Below, one piece after another: positions 49,760 to 58,276 of a stretch of DNA of 64,000 bases (position 1 is the stretch's first letter; each line of letters starts with the position of its first letter). Below the pieces are notes generated by a model that did not search any database, had not been told where the DNA came from, and saw only the letters and a list, made by a program, of their open reading frames with translations. The position numbers were made by a program, and so were the translations under genes. This DNA comes from CAYZPW01 sp964480475 (GTDB taxonomy: Bacteria > B130-G9): the NCBI GenBank assembly GCA_964480475.1, contig CAYZPW010000002.1, positions 3,969 through 67,968 on the forward strand, given 5' to 3'.

Positions 49760-50139
49760 GTCTGAGACCTAACAATTATGCGCATATTTGAGGGGCATAG
49801 GTTCCTCTGAATCACCGCGTTTCAACGCGACGATATCGATCATTATGATGATATTAACACCCGACTTCAGTCGGGTGACGGGTGGACGCCCAACAGCCTC
49901 CTCCTCGCTCCAAAGAATCCCCTCCTGAAGAGGATGTACGAGGGACGGCCTGAAATATGACCTCACATCAGCCGTTTGTGCGATCCCTTCAGGGTCGGTT
50001 GCTTGGCTCCTGCCGACGGAATGCCCACGTTGAAACGAGGGGCTATTCAGGTTATTTCCCTTCGGGGAATGCGATTTATAAAGCTCAATAAAGAGCCCTC
50101 ATCAACCAAGAATATGCGCATAATTGTTAGGTCTCAGAC
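49760..50139. repeat. Segment bounded by a 29-base inverted repeat
   Basis: Bases 49760-49788 (GTCTGAGACCTAACAATTAT...) are an exact reverse complement of 50111-50139 (...ATAATTGTTAGGTCTCAGAC). Outside, both ends continue with similar but imperfect GCCCCTACATCAA-type sequence for about 20 bases. The 322 bases between contain no gene, only short hairpins (49813-49877). This is the form of a small non-autonomous mobile element, but no target-site duplication or transposase was identified. A remaining GTTCGCCCCTAC word lies near 50200. Confidence 0.65.
49813..49877. repeat. ACGCG hairpin and CACCCGACT hairpin pair
   Basis: CGCGT-TTCA-ACGCG (49816-49829) is followed by ATTATGATGATATTAACA and a second exact stem, CACCCGACT/AGTCGGGTG (49858-49877). 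The first hairpin and the TTAACA end recur at 63954-64000, where the window stops before the second hairpin would appear. Confidence 0.65.
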
Positions 50140-50239
50140 CGCGCCCCTACATCAAGCACGTTTGGCGTGGCCAACCGCCAACCGCCAACGGGCGAACGGA
50201 GTTCGCCCCTACGACGTGCAGCCGGGACCCCCAACTGAG

Positions 50240-51265
50240 TCACGAGGACGAGACGGTTGTGTCGATTGAGAGGCCCCGGCCGACGAGTTTAATGAAGACG
50301 TCCTCCAACGTGGGCTCGGAGATGCGCAACAGGTGAATGCGGGCGCTTCTGGCCTTCACGTAGTCGATCACGTTTGGCACGACCCTTTCGCCCGACAGGA
50401 CCAGCCGCACCTCGCTCTTCTGCGATTCGGCGTCGAACTCTATTGAGGAGTTGATGACGCCCCCCAGACCTGAGAACTGGCAGGCATCATGGGGCAGCGG
50501 GGACGTCTCCATCAGCACCGTAACCTCCGTCGAGACGATTCTCTTGAGATTCGCCGGGGTGTCGCAGGCGAGTATCTTGCCCCTGTCGATGATCGCTACC
50601 CTATCACAGAGCTCCTCCGCCTCGGCCATGTAGTGCGTTGTGAGAATAATCGTTCTGTCCCTGTTCTCGGCCATCCAGTCCTTCAGGAAAGCCCGAATGT
50701 CGCGCGCCGCGCCTACGTCCATCCCCAGCGTTGGCTCATCGAGGAAGATTATCCTGGGATTCGTCACGAAGCCTCTGGCGAAATTGATCTTCTGGCGCAT
50801 CCCCGTGGAGAGTTCATACATCTTCGTGTGCTTGTATTCCGTAAGCTCGACGACGTTCAGCATCTTGTCGATGTTGTCTCTCGCCTCCTTGAAAGTCAGG
50901 CCGTAGAACTGCGAGAACAGCCACAGGTTTTCACGAGGCGTCAGGATGCCGTAGCCGCATGACTCGCCGCCTGAGACCATGCTTATGATCTCGCGCACCT
51001 TTGATGATTCCTTTACGACGTCATAGCCGTTGACAAACGCTCGGCCTTCGGTCGGAAGCAGCAGCGTGCAGAGTATCTTGATGAGCGTGGTCTTGCCGGC
51101 GCCGTTTGGCCCCAAAAGGCCGAAGAGCTCGCCCTGCTTGACGGATATGTCCACGCCGTCGAGAGCCCTTATGATTCTGGGTCCCTCTTGCCGCTTCTTT
51201 CGCTTTCTGAGCTTGAAAACTCGCTCCAGCGAGTCGGCCACAATGGCGCCATCATTTGCCTGCAC
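50240..51265 (-). CDS. ABC-2 type exporter ATP-binding protein
   Basis: A 341-residue ATPase of the DrrA/NatA/CcmA-like exporter group. I chose GTG 51265 because GGAGGAGG lies 6 bases upstream; the open frame to 51442 gives 59 unlikely residues. Walker A GPNGAGKTTLIK, signature LSTGMRQKINFARG (variant of LSGGQ), Walker B IIFLDEPTLGMD and H-loop LTTHYMAEAEEL. The C-terminal domain of about 90 residues ends SEPTLEDVFIKLVGRGL, as in this family. Two ABC-2 permease genes are divergently transcribed next door and are the likely partners. Confidence 0.9.
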   Translation of the reverse strand: MQANDGAIVADSLERVFKLRKRKKRQEGPRIIRALDGVDISVKQGELFGLLGPNGAGKTTLIKILCTLLLPTEGRAFVNGYDVVKESSKVREIISMVSGGESCGYGILTPRENLWLFSQFYGLTFKEARDNIDKMLNVVELTEYKHTKMYELSTGMRQKINFARGFVTNPRIIFLDEPTLGMDVGAARDIRAFLKDWMAENRDRTIILTTHYMAEAEELCDRVAIIDRGKILACDTPANLKRIVSTEVTVLMETSPLPHDACQFSGLGGVINSSIEFDAESQKSEVRLVLSGERVVPNVIDYVKARSARIHLLRISEPTLEDVFIKLVGRGLSIDTTVSSS

Positions 51266-51507
51266 GTGAATCCTCCTCCACAGTTGCGGAACATAATCAT
51301 CCGGCGCCTCCGCCAAGTCAAGAAAGCCCAGGGGCTTCGCCGCCGGTGAACGATACCGCTGTTCTGTATTGTCGTCTTGCTGCGTTAGGATAGTATAGGT
51401 TAGAGTGGTAGTCCCGATCTTCGGCGCCGGTCTGCACGACAAGCAGCTGTTGTCTCGAGGTGGGGCATTCTTCGGGATCGATTAGCTTACGAACGAAGGG
51501 GTCTGAT

Positions 51508-52380
51508 ATGTCTGAAGGGAGCACAGACAGTCGGGGTGGAAAACCGATGCGGCGCTCGAGCCTCAGGCCAATTATAGCCAGGAACCTGCGAACGGTCGTT
51601 GCGCGCTCCTACGTCCGCATAGTGGGGGCGAACCGTGAGACGAGCTGGCTTCTGGGAGACACTGTTTTGCCGCTTCTGACGGTCTCGGCCTTCGTGATGG
51701 TTTACAGGTCGTTCAACGCCCCTGAGGCCTTCGTCGGCTATGTGGTTTTGGGCGGCGTCATGTCCGCGTATTGGCTGGCGATGCTGTGGAGCATGGCGAT
51801 GCAGTTGTATTGGGAAAAGGAGATGGGCAACCTGGAGCTCTACACGATGGCCCCAATGTCCATGATGTCCATCCTCGCGGGCATGGTCATCGGCGGGCTT
51901 TTTATGACCTCGGTCAGGGCGGTTGCGATTCTGATTGCCGGGACGCTTATCTTCGGGGTTGAATATACATTCGAGCAGCCCCTCCTGGCGGCCGGCGTCT
52001 TTGCCATTACGCTAGTCGCCCTGTATGGCTTGGGACTGATGTTCTCATCGATTTTTTTCTTGGTTGGCAGACGAGGCTGGCACATCATGAGTCTGCTTGA
52101 AGAGCCCGTCTTCTTTGCTTCTGGCTTCTACTTCCCCGTAAAGACGCTGGGGCAGGTAGCGCCGTTCATCGCATCGTTCATCCCAATCACACTCGGCCTC
52201 GACGCGATGCGTCAACTTGCATTCTCAGGTCAAGAAGATATGGGTTTCCTGCCCCCCGGAGTTGAGTTTCTCATCCTCATTGGACTTGCAGTCGTTTTCG
52301 TTGTTATCGCCAAGTTCCTATTGAGTTACATGGAAAGAACCGGCGCCAAGACCGGGAAACTACTGCAAAGATGGCAATGA
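51508..52380 (+). CDS. ABC-2 type transporter permease 1
   Basis: A 290-residue protein with six membrane helices after a basic N-terminus, as in ABC-2 membrane proteins (NodJ/DrrB-like). ATG 51508 has GAAGGGG 6 bases upstream; the frame opens 16 codons earlier. A conserved-looking loop WEKEMGNLELYTMAPMS and a late LLEEPVFFASGFYFPV segment match the family. It overlaps the next permease by 4-10 bases. It probably forms a heterodimeric exporter of a drug, lipid or polysaccharide with the 52371 gene and the ATPase at 50240. Confidence 0.85.
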   Translation: MSEGSTDSRGGKPMRRSSLRPIIARNLRTVVARSYVRIVGANRETSWLLGDTVLPLLTVSAFVMVYRSFNAPEAFVGYVVLGGVMSAYWLAMLWSMAMQLYWEKEMGNLELYTMAPMSMMSILAGMVIGGLFMTSVRAVAILIAGTLIFGVEYTFEQPLLAAGVFAITLVALYGLGLMFSSIFFLVGRRGWHIMSLLEEPVFFASGFYFPVKTLGQVAPFIASFIPITLGLDAMRQLAFSGQEDMGFLPPGVEFLILIGLAVVFVVIAKFLLSYMERTGAKTGKLLQRWQ

Positions 52381-53231
52381 AGAGCAAATTCGTTCGTCGG
52401 TTGCGGCAATTTGTATATTCGGCTTGGCTTGGATGGCAGATGGAGGCCAACTGGGCCCACCCCACGGAGTTCCTGACTTACGCCCTTGCAAAGCCGATCT
52501 GCCACGTCCTCATCCTGGTCTTTATCTATTTTGCAGTCAGGAGCGGCGATTCCCAGCAGGGGCAGTTCTACGGTATGTTCGTGGGCAACGCTTTTTTCGT
52601 CTTCGTCCACGCCATCATGATCGGGGCCGGCGAGGTAATCGATGAAGACCGGGAGCATTTTCGCGTCCTGAAGTACATCTATTGTTCGCCGGTGTCGATA
52701 TTCTCCTACCTTTCGGGACGGACCGCGACGAAGATCATACTGACGGCTATCAGCACCGTCATAACGCTTGTCTTCGGCAGATTCGTTTTCGGCATCCCCA
52801 TCTCCTTGTTCTCAATCAACTATCCATTCCTGATTCTGGTCTTCGTCCTTGGGGTCCTCGGCACCCTGGCATTCGGGATAATGGTCGCCGGGTTCTTCCT
52901 CGTGACAGCGAGGCACGGAGGCGTGTTGTCTGGCGGAATCGCCGGCCTTTTTTACCTCGCGTCGGGAACCCTCTTTCCAATAGCGAATCTGCCCGCATGG
53001 CTTCAACCAGTCGCACGAGCCATCCCAATCACTTATTGGATCGAGGCGACCAGGCGAGCCGTTCTCGGCGCCTCGTATTTCGAGGGCCTGGAACATCTCG
53101 CCGCCGGTCAATTGGTTGGGATTCTCCTGGCTACGACAGTTGCGACAATGATAGTAAGCGTGCTGTTCTACCGTGCAATGGAGAAGATCGCCCTTACTCG
53201 CGGCTATCTTGATAGGATTACGAACTACTGA
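52371..53231 (+). CDS. ABC-2 type transporter permease 2
   Basis: A 286-residue protein with six membrane helices. It has the ABC-2 features ILKYIYCSPVSIFSYLSGR after the second helix and FLASGTLFPIANLPAWLQP near the end (here as YLASGTLFPIANLPAW). ATG 52371 or 52377 (ATGA overlap with permease 1) are both possible starts. It is transcribed with permease 1; the ATPase is on the opposite strand sharing the intergenic region 51266-51507. Confidence 0.85.
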   Translation: MAMKSKFVRRLRQFVYSAWLGWQMEANWAHPTEFLTYALAKPICHVLILVFIYFAVRSGDSQQGQFYGMFVGNAFFVFVHAIMIGAGEVIDEDREHFRVLKYIYCSPVSIFSYLSGRTATKIILTAISTVITLVFGRFVFGIPISLFSINYPFLILVFVLGVLGTLAFGIMVAGFFLVTARHGGVLSGGIAGLFYLASGTLFPIANLPAWLQPVARAIPITYWIEATRRAVLGASYFEGLEHLAAGQLVGILLATTVATMIVSVLFYRAMEKIALTRGYLDRITNY

Positions 53232-53409
53232 CGGCCGACGGTGTTACGCGTCGGTTCGGTCAAGGAACTTGACCCAATAGTCTGTACGGCTCAGGATTCA
53301 GCCAGGAACGCCCGGTGATTCGAGGCGCGCCGTCCCGCTGAACAAAGAGCTGTGAATCCATGCGTTTATGTTCTTCATCATCGGCGTGGCCTGGGAGACG
53401 CCCGAGAGC

Positions 53410-53749
53410 GTGAAAAAAATCGATAGACTTCGCAATTGAGCTTGACGGGGATTTTGCGGAGTTTATTCTTGCTGGGTGTTTTCCAGGAACAATTCTTTGC
53501 GATATTTGTAAAGACTTAGGAATTCTTGTTGAAAAAGACCCGATTCTACAACCTGAGTTTAGGCATTTGTGTCTGTCGAAAGCCGATGGCGAAGGGCTTT
53601 GCAGGGAGGCTTTTGAGAGATTCCACTTCATGGCAAGGTATATTATGTCAGGGCTACTAAGGGGCAGGAATCACAGAATAGCGGCATATTACGCAATTGC
53701 AGGTTTTGGCAAACTTGGATCGTCTATGCGGATATGGCAGTTCAAATAG
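53410..53749 (+). pseudogene. Frameshifted or slippage-dependent gene, lower GC
   Basis: The frame from about 53414 to TAG 53749 encodes a protein-like 112 residues (DFAIELDGDFAEFILAGCFP ... MRIWQFK) but has no good in-frame start. A GTG at 53410 is followed directly by seven A (53413-53419). With six A, GTG would read straight into this frame; as written it stops after nine codons. So this is a pseudogene, a homopolymer sequencing error or a slippage site. The region is visibly richer in A and T than its neighbours, hinting at foreign origin. No family recognised. 53232-53409 shows nothing else. Confidence 0.5.
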
Positions 53750-53797
53750 AGCCCATTGCCGCGAGAAAACTAGAAAAGAAAGGTAGGTGACCTGAGC

Positions 53798-54040
53798 ATG
53801 GACAAGAAATACATCATCATCGAGGAGACGGAGAACAACTTCCTCGACGCCTCAAGGATCGTGGGCGTGATAGCCTTCAACTCCTCGCCAGCGCGGAAGT
53901 TGAAGAAGAACGCAAGCCTCGCCGGCAAGCTGATTGATGCGACTCAGGGCAGCAGAACCAAGTCCCTGATCATCACTGACTCCGACCACGTGTGGCTAAC
54001 CGGCTTCGAGCGGGACGCGCTTCTCAAGAAACTCAAGTAA
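53798..54040 (+). CDS. remA: RemA/DUF370-family protein
   Basis: An 80-residue protein. The family core is clear: RIVGVIAFNSSPARKLKKNA, then GKLIDATQGSRTKSLIITDS and DHVWLTG. RemA-type proteins form ring-shaped DNA-binding oligomers and control matrix genes in Bacillus; elsewhere the role is unknown. Position directly before gmk (57 bases) is the conserved DUF370-gmk-(rpoZ)-coaBC order. It is about 10 residues shorter at the N-terminal end than in Bacillus, with an alternative first strand. Confidence 0.85.
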   Translation: MDKKYIIIEETENNFLDASRIVGVIAFNSSPARKLKKNASLAGKLIDATQGSRTKSLIITDSDHVWLTGFERDALLKKLK

Positions 54041-54097
54041 GTCGAATCATACGTGAAGGTGTGATGAGTAGAGTTTGCCGCTGAGATAAGCAGCAAG

Positions 54098-54769
54098 ATG
54101 TATCCGGCGTCGGCTGAGGGCTCGACTGGACAGCTTCTACGCCAAGCCGCGTCAGACGGCAGGGCTGCGTTTGTCCTTTCCGGCCCTGCCGGCGCCGGAA
54201 AAAGCACCGTGGCGCGTCGCGTCGCGTCGGTTGATTCGCGGATAGTCCTGAACGTATCCTGCACGACCCGACCCCCAAGACCTGGCGAGAGACCCGACGC
54301 CGACTACTATTTCCTCAAAGATGCGGACTTCGAGAGGCTCGTTGAGCGAGGCGAGATGCTTGAATGGGCCGAGGTCCATGGCAACTGCTATGGCACACGA
54401 GCATCAGACGTCCTGAGCATTTTCTCACAAGGAAGGGACGCGCTGCTTGTGATAGACGTCCAGGGCGGCGTCGCAGTTCGGTCCAAGTATAAAAGAACCG
54501 TGCTCATCTTCGTCGTCGCGCCGACGTTCTCTGAGACCAGAGACCGGCTTGCGGAACGCGGGAGCGAGGACGGTGTAGAGGTCGCGAAGAGGCTTAGTCG
54601 GGCAAAGGATGAGGTCCTAGAATCAAAGAGATACGATTACCTGGTCGTCAACGATGACCTCGATTCGGCAGTCTCAAGTATCCAGAGCATCATAACGGCC
54701 GAGAGAGCCAGGATGACGGAGCGGAGGTATCGGGCCTTGATTCTTGACGCGGGCCTAGATGATGGTTGA
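54098..54769 (+). CDS. gmk: Guanylate kinase
   Basis: A 223-residue P-loop kinase that phosphorylates GMP to GDP. P-loop GPAGAGKSTVARR (about residues 27-39), GMP-binding CTTRPPRPGERPDADYYFL, and lid and catalytic segments DVQGGVAVRSKY and RLSRAKDEV. A C-terminal tail of about 15 residues is extra. The first 20 residues are also longer than usual, so a later start is possible, though none has a better ribosome site. It lies between remA and a toxin-antitoxin-like insert that separates it from coaBC. Confidence 0.93.
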   Translation: MYPASAEGSTGQLLRQAASDGRAAFVLSGPAGAGKSTVARRVASVDSRIVLNVSCTTRPPRPGERPDADYYFLKDADFERLVERGEMLEWAEVHGNCYGTRASDVLSIFSQGRDALLVIDVQGGVAVRSKYKRTVLIFVVAPTFSETRDRLAERGSEDGVEVAKRLSRAKDEVLESKRYDYLVVNDDLDSAVSSIQSIITAERARMTERRYRALILDAGLDDG

Positions 54770-54887
54770 CGAAACTGCTCGCAATTCGCTACTATGATGT
54801 GCATCGGGTTATTCAGTGGCGGGTGTTTGCTCGAACTCGGACTTCGTGGGAACACAATGCGCCGGATTGGATTCTGAGGATAATAGC

Positions 54888-55799
54888 ATGTCTGGCAGCT
54901 GGAAAGAAGTAGCAAGGCTTAGTTTCCAGGGCGAGCGGTTCAGAGACCACGCCCTGGATCAGGACGCTTTGACCGAAGTGATCCAGTTTCAACGAATAAT
55001 GGCCGAGACTGCTAAAGCGCTTTGGCTGGCGGTGAATCCGGACCGTAGGCATCTGCCAGCGCATTTCGAGAAGGGTGCGCGCCTTTGTCTCAGGAAGATC
55101 GAAAATGGTAGCACAATTGTCCCGCTTGAGGTCTATGTTGAGAAGGAAGCGCTGGGCGTGTTGTGGGAAGAACAGCCCCCGGAACTTACGATGGCTGTGA
55201 ACACGGCCCATGACCTACTGATGGCTTTGGAAGCCGATTCACCTTTGCCTGAAGACATGTCCAGGGAATTGCTGGACGAGTACGCCAAATGGGGGCAGAC
55301 GCTTGGAGACGATGAGGTAATAGAACTGCATATCAGCGACAAAGAGCCTGCGCGCATGACATCTGCTCAAAAACACAAGCTGCGAGGCTACCTTGAGAAG
55401 CCACACGAAGCTTTCGTGGATTTCTCGGGTGAGGTCTTTGAAGCAGATGTGAAGCAGGCCCGATTCCAGATCTTAGCTGGAAAAGACACTAGAATCACCG
55501 TTGCCTTTACACTTGAACAGGAAGAACAGGTTACGACAGCTCTAAAAGAACATAAGAGACTTCGTCTGCATGTGAGAGGGCTCGGCGAGTACTCGGCACA
55601 GGGGAAGCTGCTCCGAGTGACCAAGGTTGTGGAGATGAATTTCGTTACTGAAGAACGTCAATACGACCGCACAACCAGACCAATTGAGGAAGTACTGGAA
55701 GAGCTTGCGAAGGAGGTGCCCCAGGAGGAATGGGACAAGCTCCCCGACGATCTGACCGACAATCTCGATCACTACCTGTATGGAACTCCAAAGCGGTAA
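54888..55799 (+). CDS. Unknown protein paired with PIN-domain gene
   Basis: A 303-residue soluble protein starting at ATG 54888 (GAGGA 7 bases upstream; the frame opens 24 codons earlier). No clear catalytic motif is seen. The N-half has EVIQFQRIMAETAKALWLAVNP and looks helical. The middle is a beta-rich region (VDFSGEVFEADVKQARFQIL). The last 30 residues are acidic (PQEEWDKLPDDLTDNLDHYL), like the toxin-wrapping tail of type II antitoxins. It overlaps the PIN gene by 20 bases. The likely job is antitoxin or effector-sensing partner, which is inference from the pairing. Confidence 0.65.
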   Translation: MSGSWKEVARLSFQGERFRDHALDQDALTEVIQFQRIMAETAKALWLAVNPDRRHLPAHFEKGARLCLRKIENGSTIVPLEVYVEKEALGVLWEEQPPELTMAVNTAHDLLMALEADSPLPEDMSRELLDEYAKWGQTLGDDEVIELHISDKEPARMTSAQKHKLRGYLEKPHEAFVDFSGEVFEADVKQARFQILAGKDTRITVAFTLEQEEQVTTALKEHKRLRLHVRGLGEYSAQGKLLRVTKVVEMNFVTEERQYDRTTRPIEEVLEELAKEVPQEEWDKLPDDLTDNLDHYLYGTPKR

Positions 55800-56211
55800 C
55801 GGCGTTTTCGCGGACACCCACTACTGGATTGCGGTCGTGGATGCGCGCGACTCGTGGCATCATGTAGCTAAGGAAGTGCGGGAAACGCTCGGCGAGATAC
55901 ACATCATCACGACAGACGAGGTTCTTACCGAGTTCTTGAGTGCGCTTTCCGCATTTAAGTACACTCGTTCACAGGCCCTGAAGATGGTCCAAGCCATATT
56001 GAGCAACCCAAACGTAAGGGTCATCCCCCAAACTAGAGAGTCGTTCTTGACTGGTCTTGAACTGTTTGAGAATCGACCTGACAAGGAATACAGCTTGACC
56101 GATTGTATCTCAATGAACGTCATGAGAGCCGAGTCATTGACAAGGGTCTTGACTACTGATCATCATTTCGAGCAGGAAGGATTCACCGTTCTCTTGAAGC
56201 GCGATAGATGA
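55780..56211 (+). CDS. PIN-domain (VapC-like) ribonuclease
   Basis: A 143-residue PIN domain with the acidic metal site in order: Asp12 (VFADTHYWI), Glu51 (VLTEFL), Asp108 (YSLTDCISMNVM) and Asp127 (LTTDHHFEQEGF). The last block is typical of VapC-type toxins. It overlaps the preceding gene by 20 bases, as toxin genes often do. Expected to cleave RNA when free of its partner. Length is normal for VapC (130-145). Confidence 0.85.
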   Translation: MELQSGNGVFADTHYWIAVVDARDSWHHVAKEVRETLGEIHIITTDEVLTEFLSALSAFKYTRSQALKMVQAILSNPNVRVIPQTRESFLTGLELFENRPDKEYSLTDCISMNVMRAESLTRVLTTDHHFEQEGFTVLLKRDR

Positions 56212-56342
56212 ACAGCGCGGTCTCAAGACGTGAAGATGCCCCAAATCATACGAGCCCGGTCACGCGGAATAGTTGGGTAAGCTCCTGTGCACGTTTACGC
56301 ATGTCGGGTGAGCAAAGAGCGGATGCCAATGGATGTTAAGAC

Positions 56343-56660
56343 ATGATTGGCGAGCGAACTCTGACCGACATCACGAAATGTCTTGTGGCGCGGTTTCAAC
56401 CGGAGCGGATCATTCTGTTCGGCTCTCATGCGCGTGGGACCGCGGATGACCGTAGCGATGTTGATATTCTCGTTGTCTGTCCCATCAAAGGTAAGCGTCG
56501 AAGGTTGATGGTTGAGATGGATGGGGCTCTTGAGGGATTGGAACTGGCAATAGACATCATTGTGCTTACACCGGACGAGTTTGAGCTGGACCGCCAGATT
56601 CCTGGCACAGTGGCGCGGCCGGCCTGGCTTGAGGGAAGAGTCATATATGAACGGAGTTGA
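56343..56660 (+). CDS. MNT-type nucleotidyltransferase (antitoxin of HEPN/MNT pair)
   Basis: A 105-residue minimal nucleotidyltransferase. It has the hallmark FGSHARGTADDRSDVDILV (GSxxRG at 27-32, SDVD at 38-41) with a third acidic position in LAIDIIV. MntA antitoxins add nucleotides to the HEPN partner to silence it. It overlaps the HEPN gene by 14 bases in a different frame, the normal compact arrangement. A 131-base spacer separates it from the PIN gene. Confidence 0.9.
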   Translation: MIGERTLTDITKCLVARFQPERIILFGSHARGTADDRSDVDILVVCPIKGKRRRLMVEMDGALEGLELAIDIIVLTPDEFELDRQIPGTVARPAWLEGRVIYERS

Positions 56661-57072
56661 CCGAGCGATTTGGCACAAAGTTGAGCAATGGCTTGCCTTT
56701 GCAGATGAGGACCTGCTGGTTGCGCAACACGGATTGACGTTAGAGAAAGAATGCCCGTGCAGGTTGATTGCTTACCACGCTCAGCAATGCGTAGAAAAGC
56801 ATTTGAAAGCTTATTTGGTTTATAGACGCACGGACTTCCCCTACACCCACAACATATCAAAGCTGCTATCGCTTTGTGCCAAGCATGCCGATTGGCCGGG
56901 CGAAATCGGGTGCGCCAAAGAGCTGACCCCTTACGCGATCACGACGCGATATCCGGGAGAAGACGAGGAAGTCACGAAGGCTGAGGCAGAGCGCGCCGTA
57001 GAAATCGCCGAGCAAGTGCGTCAGACTGCCAGGTCCGCGCTTGTCAAGGAAGGCTACAATGACCGCAAATGA
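56647..57072 (+). CDS. HEPN-domain protein (toxin of HEPN/MNT pair)
   Basis: A 141-residue helical HEPN protein starting at ATG 56647 inside the end of the MNT gene. It has the catalytic RX4-6H motif as R61-TDFPYT-H68 and the family segments ADEDLLVAQHGL and YHAQQCVEKHLKAYL. HepT toxins are RNases silenced by the MNT partner. Its final codons contain the coaBC start (ATG 57059), so this module is translationally fused to a housekeeping gene. Confidence 0.88.
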   Translation: MNGVDRAIWHKVEQWLAFADEDLLVAQHGLTLEKECPCRLIAYHAQQCVEKHLKAYLVYRRTDFPYTHNISKLLSLCAKHADWPGEIGCAKELTPYAITTRYPGEDEEVTKAEAERAVEIAEQVRQTARSALVKEGYNDRK

Positions 57073-58276
57073 CGCGCATTCAGGCAACATTCTCCTCGGC
57101 GTAACGGGCAGCATCGCGGCCTATAAATCCGCTGAGATTGTGCGACTGCTTACGAAACGTGGCTTCGACGTGAAGGTTATCCTGACCCAAAACGGCGCCA
57201 GGTTCATCGGCGCCGAGACGCTCTCGACGCTTTCTGGGCATCCCGTCTATTCAGAGATGTTCGCTCCTTCTAGGAATGAGATTATAGGTCACATCTCGCT
57301 GTCTGAGTGGGCGGACGGGTTGCTCGTCGCGCCGGCCACGGCCAACATCATCGGCAAGTTCGCCGGCGGCATCGCGGATGACCTTTTGAGCACAGTTTTC
57401 TTGTCGTGCGAATGCCCTATCATCATCGCGCCCGCAATGAACGCCCGAATGTTCGCAAACGCTGTAGTGCAGCAGAACATCAAGAGGCTCCGCGAGCTAG
57501 GCGCCTCGTTCATCGGTCCCGAGTCTGGCGAGCTGGCGTGCGGGACCTCCGGCAGGGGCAGGATGTCAGATCCAGCCACGATCGTTGACGCCGTTGCCTC
57601 GCTTGTGCGACACGGGCGCGACCTGGAGGGTCTGAACTTCCTCATCTCGGCGGGCCCAACACGAGAGATGATCGATCCGGTCAGGTTCCTCTCGAATCGC
57701 TCATCCGGCAAGATGGGCTTTGCCCTCGCGAGAGCAGCTGCTGTGCGAGGCGCGAATGTTATGCTTGTAGCTGGGCCCACTAATGTCGAACGGCCGCTCG
57801 GGATTGAGGTCAGGAATGTCATATCGGCTGAGCAGATGCGGGAAGGCATCCTTGAGGCGCTGCCATCGCAGCAGGTCTTGATAATGGCCGCCGCGGTGGC
57901 GGATTATGCTCCGCTCAATCCAGTGCTACAGAAGCTGAAAAAGGAGCCTGATAAGCTCTCTTTGGAGCTTCGTCGCACCCCAGACATCCTGACGGAGGTC
58001 GGGCAGACTAGGGCGAAGGGACAAATCATCGTCGGGTTCGCCGCGGAAACTGAAAACGTTGTGGAAAACGCGCGGCAGAAGCTCTTCACCAAGAACCTCG
58101 ACCTGATCGTTGCCAACGATGTCTCCGCGCCCGATTTGGGATTCGAGTCGGACACGATTACTGCGACAATGATATGGCCAGATGGGAAGGTTAGGGAGCT
58201 AGAGCTCGTGCCCAAGACCGAGCTTGCAGACGCTGTGCTTACGGCGGTTCTGGCCTTGCTGGCGGAGAAGCGCTGA
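57059..58276 (+). CDS. coaBC: Coenzyme A biosynthesis bifunctional protein CoaBC
   Basis: A 405-residue bifunctional enzyme. The N-terminal flavodoxin-like CoaC (phosphopantothenoylcysteine decarboxylase) has ILLGVTGSIAAYKSAEIV, ATANIIGKFAGGIADDLLS and PAMNARMF, with catalytic Cys in SGELACGTSGRGRM. The C-terminal CoaB (ligase, CTP-dependent) has LISAGPTREMIDPVRFLSNR and SSGKMGFALA, and VGFAAETENV. The start ATG 57059 has AAGGAAGG upstream, both inside the hepT gene. In related genomes coaBC follows gmk and rpoZ; here the toxin-antitoxin insert takes that place. Confidence 0.95.
   Translation: MTANDAHSGNILLGVTGSIAAYKSAEIVRLLTKRGFDVKVILTQNGARFIGAETLSTLSGHPVYSEMFAPSRNEIIGHISLSEWADGLLVAPATANIIGKFAGGIADDLLSTVFLSCECPIIIAPAMNARMFANAVVQQNIKRLRELGASFIGPESGELACGTSGRGRMSDPATIVDAVASLVRHGRDLEGLNFLISAGPTREMIDPVRFLSNRSSGKMGFALARAAAVRGANVMLVAGPTNVERPLGIEVRNVISAEQMREGILEALPSQQVLIMAAAVADYAPLNPVLQKLKKEPDKLSLELRRTPDILTEVGQTRAKGQIIVGFAAETENVVENARQKLFTKNLDLIVANDVSAPDLGFESDTITATMIWPDGKVRELELVPKTELADAVLTAVLALLAEKR

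Noticed and set aside
49258..49815. Long open frames on both strands across the purine repeats (Lys/Gly/Glu-rich or Pro/Ser/Phe-rich)
   Set aside because: They are direct translations of the minisatellite and the N run, with no start context and the same property in several frames.
49760..50139. Complete insertion sequence
   Set aside because: Inverted repeats are present but there is no transposase frame and no clear target-site duplication, so only a miniature element is suggested.
54770..57058. rpoZ (omega subunit) expected between gmk and coaBC
   Set aside because: None of the four genes there resembles omega; it must be elsewhere or missing from view.
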